From: CAUZEO01 sp963578625
Lineage (GTDB): Bacteria; Verrucomicrobiota; Kiritimatiellia; SLOV01
Assembly (NCBI GenBank): GCA_963578625.1
Contig: CAUZEO010000152.1
Coordinates: 1-11,849 of the forward strand
Reading direction: 5' to 3'
Length of the DNA stretch: 11,849 nucleotides
Both the position numbers and the translations under genes were made by a program. The notes under the pieces were generated by a model. It ran no database searches, was not told the DNA's origin, and was given only the letters and a program-made list of their open reading frames with translations. Shown piece after piece: positions 1 to 5,608 of this stretch (its first letter is position 1; every line of letters begins with the position of its first letter).

Positions 1-597
1 CCGCGGCCCACCCGGGACGGAGCGCTGATGTGTGCGGGTTGCATGATTGACGATTGGAGCCAGGGTATCGTGCTGCGCTGGGAGAATTCAGCCGACCTGG
101 TCACCGCACCGGAAATCATCAAGATCCCGAAAGCGGAGAATATCGAACCGATTCAATGCACCTGGTATCAGACCGCTGACGGAAAGATCTGGATGTTTCT
201 GCGCGACGGAACGTTTTCCTGCCGGTTGGCTCTCACTCATAGCGAGGACGGCGGCCGCGCCTGGTCAACGCCTCTGCTCACCGATTTTCCCAATACCTGC
301 TCCCGCGCCTGTGCCGGCAAACTCAGCGATGGAAGATTCTTCATTGCTGGAAATAATTACGACCGCCTGCTCGACCGCAGATCGATGTTGATCGCGATCA
401 GTGATGACGGGTCCGAATTCGATTCCATGTACACCATCGTATCCGGGAGTCCCACCCGCCGGATCGAAGGCAAACACAAAGAAGACGGATATCACTACCC
501 AAATTGTCTCCCGGACGGGGATGACCTCGTCGTTACCTATTCCTACAACAAGGAAGACATTGAGGTCTCCGTGGTAGACACCACTTCTCTGGTGTGA
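1..597 (+). CDS. BNR/sialidase-like protein, 3' part (5' end outside window)
   Basis: The reading frame is open from base 1 and ends at TGA 595-597, giving 198 C-terminal residues. The gene begins upstream of the window: the codons before the first ATG (base 28) read PRPTRDGAL, which aligns with PRPVREGRL in the middle of the complete paralogue at 1918-3099. By comparison about 195 N-terminal residues are missing. By my hand alignment 136 of 198 residues are identical to that paralogue. One Asp-box (S-E-D-G-G-R-A-W) is visible, followed by the conserved blocks PLLTDFPNTCSR, AGNNYDRLLDRRSML and PTRRIEGKHKEDGYHYPNC. These features place it in the six-bladed beta-propeller BNR/sialidase superfamily. 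The substrate is unknown and sialidase activity should not be assumed. The gene is followed after 119 bp by a flavin oxidase on the same strand. Confidence 0.85.
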   Translation, partial: PRPTRDGALMCAGCMIDDWSQGIVLRWENSADLVTAPEIIKIPKAENIEPIQCTWYQTADGKIWMFLRDGTFSCRLALTHSEDGGRAWSTPLLTDFPNTCSRACAGKLSDGRFFIAGNNYDRLLDRRSMLIAISDDGSEFDSMYTIVSGSPTRRIEGKHKEDGYHYPNCLPDGDDLVVTYSYNKEDIEVSVVDTTSLV

Positions 598-607
598 CGC
601 GGATATC

Positions 608-710
608 GAATTCTCAATATCGAATGTCGAAGTTTGGTTGTTGCATACCCGGCCTCCCCCCAAACTTCGATATTTTACATTGAGTATTCGATGTTCGACA
701 TTCAGAATTC
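608..710. repeat. Imperfect palindromic intergenic repeat (TCGAATGTCGA type)
   Basis: An 11-bp perfect inverted pair, TCGAAGTTTGG (627-637) and CCAAACTTCGA (660-670), is enclosed by GAATTC at both outer ends (608-613 and 705-710). The arms between are built of degenerate TCGAATGTCGA-like words. It fills nearly the whole gap between the first BNR gene and the flavin oxidase, and ends 6 bp before the only usable start codon of the oxidase. The RNA could fold into a hairpin, so it may act as a terminator or processing site. There is no T-tract. The style matches ATTCGACATTC-type intergenic repeats I associate with PVC genomes; a related degenerate repeat lies at 11731-11802. Confidence 0.6.
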
Positions 711-716
711 CCAGCT

Positions 717-1895
717 GTGCACAACAATCCTGAAAATTTTTTCGATCCTAAACAGGCCGTAAATGGTGCGCGCTTTGACGTGATCGTTGTCGGCGTCGGG
801 ACCATGGGCGCCGCGACGTGCCACCACCTTGCGGCCCGGGGCGTTCGCGTTCTGGGTCTTGAACAGTACGGCAGTCCCCACCACTTGGGCAGTCATGGCG
901 GGCGAACCCGCGCTCTGCGCTATGGGTATGCGGAGCACCCGGACTACGTGACCCTCGTGCAGCGGGCCGCGGAGCAGTGGCGGAGCGTGGAGCGGGACGC
1001 CGGTCGGACGCTGTTCTCCAAGACCGATGCGCTCATTGTGGCGGAGCCGGGCACGCCGATGTTCGATGACACCCTGCACTCGCTTGAGCTGCATCAAATC
1101 CCGCACGAGGTGCTTGGGTCCGATGATCTTGAGGCACGATTCCCGCAGTTTCACCTCCCGCCCGAAAAACAGGGTGTGCTTGATTGCCAGGCGGGCTTCC
1201 TGCGGCCGGAGCGGTGTATCGAGGCGTTGATCGAATTGGCATTGCGAAAGGGTGCCACGATACAAACCTATGAGCCGGTCGTCGACTGGCAATCGGACGG
1301 TAGTGGCGTGAAGGTCACTACTTCGCGGGGAACGTACGCCGCCGATCGTTTGATCTTTGCTGCCGGCGCGGGAACCGATGCGCTTGTTCGGGACCTCGGA
1401 GTGGATCTTGTTGTCTCGCGCCAGGTGCAGGCGTGGTTCCGTCCCACTCAAACCGAGATGTTCCAGCCTGGTGTTTTCCCGATTTGGGCCGTCGAACCGA
1501 AAGGGGATCGCTACATCTACGGCTTTCCGATCGTGGATGATGACTTCGCGGTGAAAGTCGCGGATCAGAGCCGCCTGCACCACACAACACTAGAGACGGT
1601 CTCTCGTACGCCGACTGTCGCGGATGGAGAATACCTGCGCCGGGAGTTCTCGCGCATCCTGCCGGAGGCGGCGGGGACCTTGCTCACGATGCAGGTGTGC
1701 CTGTATACGAATACGCCGGACTTGAACTTCATTCTCGATTTTCATCCGGCGCATGGTAATGTTGTGTTAGGTTGTGGGTTCAGTGGTCACGGCTTCAAGT
1801 TTGCGCCCGTTGTCGGTGAGGTCCTCACTGACCTTGCCCTTCAAGGCCGGACGACATTGCCGGTAGATTTTCTGCGACTCAGCCGATTTGAATAG
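717..1895 (+). CDS. FAD-dependent amine oxidase, monomeric sarcosine oxidase / N-methyltryptophan oxidase family
   Basis: The 392-residue product has the layout and length of monomeric sarcosine oxidase (about 390), a DAO-fold flavoenzyme that oxidises the N-methyl group of secondary amino acids, releasing formaldehyde and hydrogen peroxide. Visible features are the Rossmann GxGxxG (G26, G28, G31) with Glu49 ending strand two, and GSHGGRTRALR (58-68), matching the family's GSxHGxTRxxR. VCLYTNTPD (327-335) holds Cys328 at the position of the covalent FAD-linking cysteine, and GFSGHGFKF lies at 354-362. Aligned from memory to the Bacillus enzyme, Arg68 and Lys361 match the carboxylate-binding pair (Arg52, Lys348) and Lys280 the oxygen-activating Lys265. 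His45 and His269 appear as Gly61 and Gln284, so the natural substrate may differ. There is no signal peptide, so it is probably cytoplasmic. The start is GTG 717: no in-frame ATG precedes the Rossmann motif, an in-frame stop lies at 681, and no Shine-Dalgarno sequence is evident. The next gene follows after 22 bp, implying an operon. Confidence 0.9.
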   Translation: MHNNPENFFDPKQAVNGARFDVIVVGVGTMGAATCHHLAARGVRVLGLEQYGSPHHLGSHGGRTRALRYGYAEHPDYVTLVQRAAEQWRSVERDAGRTLFSKTDALIVAEPGTPMFDDTLHSLELHQIPHEVLGSDDLEARFPQFHLPPEKQGVLDCQAGFLRPERCIEALIELALRKGATIQTYEPVVDWQSDGSGVKVTTSRGTYAADRLIFAAGAGTDALVRDLGVDLVVSRQVQAWFRPTQTEMFQPGVFPIWAVEPKGDRYIYGFPIVDDDFAVKVADQSRLHHTTLETVSRTPTVADGEYLRREFSRILPEAAGTLLTMQVCLYTNTPDLNFILDFHPAHGNVVLGCGFSGHGFKFAPVVGEVLTDLALQGRTTLPVDFLRLSRFE

Positions 1896-1906
1896 CCTGG
1901 ATTAGT

Positions 1907-1912
1907 AAAGGA
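1907..1912 (+). promoter_or_regulatory. Ribosome binding site of the second BNR gene
   Basis: AAAGGA ends 5 nt before ATG 1918 and 8 nt before ATG 1921, which are adjacent in-frame starts (M-M-K). Spacing slightly favours 1921, but both are workable and the difference is one residue. The site lies in the 22-bp gap after the flavin oxidase, supporting cotranslation from one transcript. Confidence 0.55.
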
Positions 1913-1917
1913 ATGCG

Positions 1918-3099
1918 ATGATGAAAGTAATCGACAGTAAGTCCATATCGATCCTCAGCGAGGAACTCGCCGCCCAGATCAAGGATTTCAGATTGCGCCA
2001 GGCCATGCAGCACGCCGGGTACCCGGATCCGGCGGTCGGCTATCCGCCCATGGCGGACGATTGGGGGTTGTTTCCGCAGGCCCATGCTACCCGAAGCAGG
2101 GTGTACTACGGCAACGATTCGTACTCGTACAACCACCACGCGACCATCGCAAAGTTCAAGGACCAGTACGTGGTGGCGTGGTCAGCCAGCATGAAGCACG
2201 AGGACCATCCCGGTCAACATGTGCGATATGCCTGTTCGTCCGACGGCCTGCATTGGGAGTTGGACAAGGTTCTCGCCCCCTCGGATCCCCGGACCATGGT
2301 CGTGAGGAATAATGTCGGGTTGTTTGCGTCGGACACCACCCTCTACGCGCTGGTCGGTGTCTGTGACACCAAGGGTAACCGGCAACTCGGGATGTGTTCC
2401 ATGGAGGCGGAGCGAATGTACCTCGACGTTTACGCGACGCAGGACCTCGAGAACTGGGAGCACCACGAACGGGTCTCGAACACGATCTATCTCTTTGAAG
2501 GACCGCGTCCGGTTCGTGAGGGCCGCCTGCTGTGTGGCGGATGCGCGGTAAACGATTGGAACCAGGGCCTGTTGATGGTGTGGGACAATGCGACGGATCC
2601 CACGACCGAGCCCAGGCTCGTCAAGGTCCCCCAGGCCGGGTCGCTAGAACCGTTGCAGGCCACCTGGTACCAGACGGACGACGGCAGAATATGGATGTTT
2701 TACCGGGACGGGGCTTTTTCCTGCCGGCTCGCCCTTTCCTTCAGCGATGATGGCGGCGACACCTGGTCGCAGCCCCTTCTGACGGACTTCCCTAATACGT
2801 GTTCGCGCCCTTTTGCCGGCCGGTTGACAGACGGGCGCTATTATATCGCGGGAAACAACTACGACCGGCTTCTCGACCGCAGGTCCATGCTTCTGGCCCT
2901 GAGCAACGATGGTACACAATTCGACCGGATGGTTACGGTGGTGTCCGGAAATCCCACGCGGAGGATCGAAGGCAAGCACAAGGAAGACGGGTATCATTAC
3001 CCGAACTGCCTGGCGGACGGCGACAAGTTGTTCGTCGCCTATTCCTACAACAAGGAAGACATCGAAGTCGCGGTCGTCGACACCGCGTCGATGCCATGA
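1918..3099 (+). CDS. BNR/sialidase-like beta-propeller protein, complete paralogue
   Basis: This 393-residue protein has no signal peptide or membrane segment, so it is probably cytoplasmic. One full Asp-box, S-D-D-G-G-D-T-W (276-283), and a shortened one around C-S-S-D-G-L-H-W (106-113) mark it as a BNR-repeat protein of the sialidase/neuraminidase-like superfamily (BNR_2-like). Other landmarks are YSYNHHATIAKF (69-80), the mid-protein block EGPRP..CGGC (194-209), LLTDFPNTCSR (287-297), NNYDRLLDRRS (313-323) and RRIEGKHKEDGYHYPNC (348-364). The last holds many charged and aromatic residues conserved with the truncated paralogue and may line the active or binding face. I do not see the canonical sialidase R-I-P motif near the N-terminus, so true exo-sialidase activity is doubtful; hydrolase or lectin roles are both possible. 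It is the last gene of an apparent operon with the flavin oxidase. The TGA stop is at 3097-3099. Confidence 0.87.
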   Translation: MMKVIDSKSISILSEELAAQIKDFRLRQAMQHAGYPDPAVGYPPMADDWGLFPQAHATRSRVYYGNDSYSYNHHATIAKFKDQYVVAWSASMKHEDHPGQHVRYACSSDGLHWELDKVLAPSDPRTMVVRNNVGLFASDTTLYALVGVCDTKGNRQLGMCSMEAERMYLDVYATQDLENWEHHERVSNTIYLFEGPRPVREGRLLCGGCAVNDWNQGLLMVWDNATDPTTEPRLVKVPQAGSLEPLQATWYQTDDGRIWMFYRDGAFSCRLALSFSDDGGDTWSQPLLTDFPNTCSRPFAGRLTDGRYYIAGNNYDRLLDRRSMLLALSNDGTQFDRMVTVVSGNPTRRIEGKHKEDGYHYPNCLADGDKLFVAYSYNKEDIEVAVVDTASMP

Positions 3100-3257
3100 C
3101 GCAAAATCGTAGCTGGGGATCAGGCTGAAATCGCAGTACTTCGGACCGGCAGCGATTCAGTCTGGCAAGCTAACGGATCGTTATCCATGAAGACGGTAAA
3201 ATATTGCCGAACTCACGAACCATTTTTCTTGCGAATGAAGCCACCAGCATCGGTTTT

Positions 3258-3394
3258 CTTTGTCGTATTCTTAATCGGCGATCTCCACATCCAGAACTCG
3301 AGAAAAAACTCAATTTTTCTCCATCGAAGCTCTTTGTCGTAACTCTTAATCGACCCTCGGTCTGATGACGGTTTCGATTAAGATTACGACAAAG
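3258..3394. repeat. CTTTGTCGTAATCTTAATCGA repeat, two direct copies and one inverted
   Basis: Copies sit at 3258-3278 (+ orientation, two differences), 3332-3353 (+ orientation, one inserted base) and 3374-3394 (inverted, read as TCGATTAAGATTACGACAAAG on the + strand). The second and third copies form a hairpin with a 20-nt loop. This is a mobile- or REP-like intergenic sequence in style, reminiscent of repeats in PVC genomes. It lies between the BNR gene and the gene starting at 3472. Confidence 0.65.
3300..3321 (+). terminator. Possible intrinsic terminator-like hairpin
   Basis: GAGAAAAA (3300-3307) pairs perfectly with TTTTTCTC (3314-3321) across a 6-nt loop. The stem has A on one side and T on the other, so it could work in either direction, but the stem is AT-rich and weak. 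It lies 200 bp after the BNR gene's stop, rather far for a terminator, and inside the repeat cluster. Confidence 0.25.
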
Positions 3395-3471
3395 GATTCG
3401 AAATACTAATGACAATCAAAACACGGAGTCTTTTGCAACGTTAGGGTGAAGTTCACACCACGCGAATCGGA

Positions 3472-4179
3472 ATGAGGATGACGCAAACCTACATCGAGAA
3501 CTTCGACCGGGGTCCCGGCGGATGGATGGGCTGGAAAAGCAATGCGGAAGGAGCTCTTGCGTTGGAGGTCCTAAACGGCGAACTGGTGACGCGCAGTCCG
3601 TGGTGGATCGACTACAACCATGCGCCGCCCGGCGGGGGATACATGAACCTGCTCTATTGTCTTCACACGACCGCCCACGCATACCGCCATCCCCAGGAAA
3701 GGCAGTGCGGCGGTCCCAATCACTTTGTCGACGGCGGCTTCTCCACGGACTTTACCGGCGCCCGTGTAACTCTCCGTCTCCGGGGAGAGATCTCTTTGTG
3801 CGGCGCGCAACTCGTGTTGCTGGCCCAGGCGGTGGTTGGAGAGGTCTCCGTGAATAGTGTCCTCACCGGACAGCCGATTGGCGTGACGGAAGAGCTGTCG
3901 GAGCAAACGATCACGCTGGATCCCGATCCGGAGCAATGGCTTTGCATGGGATCCAGACACGACCGGACCGAGACGTACGGCTGGGGCGAGATTGGCGACG
4001 TGCTCGGCGACCTGAATGTCGATATTATCTTCGTTCTGTTTCCGCTTGAAGTCGTGCCCCTGGAGAAACTGAAGGACGATCTGCACCGGCTCCGCGCCGG
4101 AGAGGAATACATCGCGGATCCCAGCCTTCTTCCTTCCGGGCATGTGATGCTGGACGAGGTGCGTATTGAATTCCCATAG
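3472..4179 (+). CDS. Conserved-looking beta-rich protein of unknown function
   Basis: The product has 235 residues (233 from the second ATG at 3478), with no signal peptide and no membrane segment. I do not recognise a named family. The N-terminal third is rich in aromatic and glycine residues: GPGGWMGW (14-21), WWIDYNHAPPGGG (44-56) and NLLYCLHT (59-66). Residues 90-190 read as alternating hydrophobic strands (FSTDFTGARVTLRLRG, then QLVLLAQAVVG). This is the look of a jelly-roll/concanavalin-like carbohydrate-binding or lectin fold, but that is inference. A more polar stretch (194-220) precedes the last strand, HVMLDEVRIEF. The stop is TAG 4177-4179. Start choice is uncertain: CGGA at 3468-3471 suits ATG 3478 better than ATG 3472. 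The gene is flanked by repeat-bearing gaps on both sides, so it is probably transcribed alone. Confidence 0.7.
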   Translation: MRMTQTYIENFDRGPGGWMGWKSNAEGALALEVLNGELVTRSPWWIDYNHAPPGGGYMNLLYCLHTTAHAYRHPQERQCGGPNHFVDGGFSTDFTGARVTLRLRGEISLCGAQLVLLAQAVVGEVSVNSVLTGQPIGVTEELSEQTITLDPDPEQWLCMGSRHDRTETYGWGEIGDVLGDLNVDIIFVLFPLEVVPLEKLKDDLHRLRAGEEYIADPSLLPSGHVMLDEVRIEFP

Positions 4180-4551
4180 CTGTCAATGAATCCTCGTTCT
4201 CCCGATTGGATCGGAACCTTCGGTTTGTGGGCGGGACCATAAGGCTGCGAAGCCCCTAACCCGCAGCAAGAAGGTGCAGGTGAGCCCGAACGGAGCGGAC
4301 AAGTGTTTCGCTCTCTTACCGCTCCATCAGGGCACCAGGATGACTTTTTAGTTTTCTCTTTAGGGGCTTCGCAACCCGAGGCTTCCCGCCGCAAGAGCGG
4401 GGGATCTTGCTGTGGAGAGGCGACGCGGCACCTGGAGCTCCCTGCCGCACGGGCCGGGAATCGGCCTGAATATGCCAGTTCCATGGGTGGCCTTGCGACG
4501 GGTTGCATGCTATAGTACGAGGTCCGTTGTTCAAATAAGCTCGAAAAATCC
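4180..4551. other. Intergenic region of 372 bp, dominated by a palindromic element
   Basis: The gap holds the nested inverted repeat at 4244-4373, then about 130 bp of GC-rich sequence with no clear structure, then the leader of the next gene. TATAGT at 4511-4516 resembles a -10 box but no good -35 stands 16-18 bp upstream. A 70-codon frame at 4303-4515 (+) covers half of the palindrome and is more likely a by-product of the repeat than a gene. Confidence 0.5.
4244..4373. repeat. Nested palindromic element (GCGAAGCCCCTAA type)
   Basis: The outer arms TGCGAAGCCCCTAA (4246-4259) and TTAGGGGCTTCGCA (4360-4373) are perfect 14-bp inverted repeats. Inside them are GGTGC/GCACC (4273-4277 and 4332-4336) and GGAGCGG/CCGCTCC (4292-4298 and 4319-4325), all nested in order, so the whole element can fold as one long interrupted hairpin. 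An alternative local stem is GCTGCG/CGCAGC (4244-4249 and 4262-4267). This could be a miniature mobile element, a REP-like repeat or a structured RNA. I cannot see target-site duplications. Confidence 0.65.
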
Positions 4552-5448
4552 ATGAATAAACGATTCAAGCGCGCATTCACTCTCACGGCAGTTCTGCTCG
4601 CCGTTTCGACCATCGTGGCGAACGCCAACCTGAACTACAGCATCCCCTACTTCACAGGACCGGACGCCGGAGCCGCGGACGGCGAATCAGGTGTTTATTC
4701 AGGCATCAACGGTGCCACGTGGCAGGCCATGGTTGTTTTGGGTGCCACATTCGATGCGCTGCTTCCGCTTACGTGGGATGCCGGTAACATTGAGTGGAAC
4801 CTGTCGGGATTCCGGCAGGAACGATATGAGGCGGGCCCGAATCTCTACACCCAGTCAGATCAACGGGATGTAGCCATTGTTTTTACGGTTCCGTTCGATG
4901 GCACCCTCAGCATCACCGGAACGCTGCAATTCGACGGAGCCGGTTTGAATTCACTCGACGCGGGCGAGGAAGTAAAGATCCGGGCCGAAGTTTGGAAATT
5001 TGCGGCGGGGTCGACTGGCGCCGGGTTGATCCTGGCAAATCTTTTCTACAACGCGTCCCTTGGAAACGAGGATCCTGCATGGGACCTGGGTTCCGGTCCC
5101 GAACTGCAGGGCATTCCCGTCGCTGCCGGCGAGCGGATCGCAATCAATGCGAGAAAGGTGGGCGTGGCCGGGAACATGCGTGCGGATCTATCGGGCATTA
5201 CGATTTCCGCACCCGACGGACTGGAGCCGATCATCGTTACGCCGGTAGCCGCCGATGACGCGGTGCTCATCGCCTTCGACAGTCAGGAAGGAATCAACTA
5301 CGTGGCGCAGTACACGACGGATTTATTCTCGGGGCCCTGGGTCGAGCTTCCCAGTGTCCTTGTCGGCACCGGTTCGACGCTGTTTTTTTATGATGATGCC
5401 GGTGTGGATGCGCTGAGATCGTACCGGCTGATTGAGGCGACGCCGTGA
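4552..5448 (+). CDS. Exported two-module beta-sandwich protein (scaffold only)
   Basis: This 298-residue protein starts with a standard Sec signal peptide: basic K3-R7, a hydrophobic core 8-22, and an A-N-A site with likely cleavage after Ala25. Residues 29-220 are a beta-rich domain opening with IPYFTGPDAG (31-40), then WDAGNIEW (75-82) and GERIAINARKVG (193-204). The same landmarks occur in the proteins encoded at 5609 and 7705. Residues 228-298 form a second small beta module, with NYVAQYTTDL, PWVEL and a terminal RSYRLIE. This resembles the 'Y-x-L-x-Y-S-T ... W ... Y-R-V' module common in secreted PVC proteins. Unlike its two neighbours it has no C-terminal payload. There is no LPxTG, PEP-CTERM or transmembrane anchor. 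A binding or structural role outside the cytoplasm is inferred; no enzymatic motif is visible. Confidence 0.8.
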   Translation: MNKRFKRAFTLTAVLLAVSTIVANANLNYSIPYFTGPDAGAADGESGVYSGINGATWQAMVVLGATFDALLPLTWDAGNIEWNLSGFRQERYEAGPNLYTQSDQRDVAIVFTVPFDGTLSITGTLQFDGAGLNSLDAGEEVKIRAEVWKFAAGSTGAGLILANLFYNASLGNEDPAWDLGSGPELQGIPVAAGERIAINARKVGVAGNMRADLSGITISAPDGLEPIIVTPVAADDAVLIAFDSQEGINYVAQYTTDLFSGPWVELPSVLVGTGSTLFFYDDAGVDALRSYRLIEATP

Positions 5449-5504
5449 TGAGTACGCAGTTTGTAGAGTACAGTAATTTATTCGCGTGAAACCGTCACAA
5501 ATTC

Positions 5505-5581
5505 TGGAGTGCGCCGTCGCCGCCCCGGCATTCGCCGGGGTCTCCGCTATCGCTCCGACTTCGTTCTGCCGGCGCACTCCA
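5505..5581. repeat. Palindromic repeat (TGGAGTGCGCCG type)
   Basis: TGGAGTGCGCCG (5505-5516) and CGGCGCACTCCA (5570-5581) are perfect 12-bp inverted repeats. They enclose a tight hairpin, CCCCGGC-ATTC-GCCGGGG (5523-5540). The 77-bp unit fills the middle of the 160-bp gap between the first two exported-protein genes and ends 27 bp before the first ATG of the second. It resembles CTGGAGTGCG...CGCACTCCA repeats I recall from Verrucomicrobiota. It could attenuate or terminate transcription between the two genes, although no T-tract follows. Confidence 0.7.
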
Positions 5582-5608
5582 AAAGCTCGCAGAACTGCGA
5601 ACTAAACT

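Larger units (their letters stand above)
3100..3471. other. Intergenic region of 372 bp, repeat-bearing
   Basis: I find no convincing gene here. The left part (3100-3250) shows nothing I can name. The middle and right parts contain three copies of a 21-22 bp word in two orientations and an A-tract/T-tract hairpin, described separately. The short open frames crossing this stretch have no ribosome binding site and no recognisable product. Confidence 0.6.

Noticed and set aside
702..1583. 293-codon open frame on the minus strand
   Set aside because: It lies antisense to the clearly coding flavin oxidase, has low-complexity Arg/His/Gly composition and shows no family motif.
4303..4515. Possible 70-residue small protein
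   Set aside because: Half of it lies inside the nested palindrome, it has no ribosome binding site, and its composition fits translated repeat DNA.
4511..4516. TATAGT as a -10 promoter element for the first exported-protein gene
   Set aside because: No acceptable -35 hexamer stands 16-18 bp upstream, and sigma-factor preferences of this organism are unknown.
3720..4628. 302-codon open frame on the minus strand
   Set aside because: It runs antisense through the 3472 gene, the palindromic element and the start of the exported-protein gene. The Ser/Arg/Pro-rich composition is typical of shadow frames.
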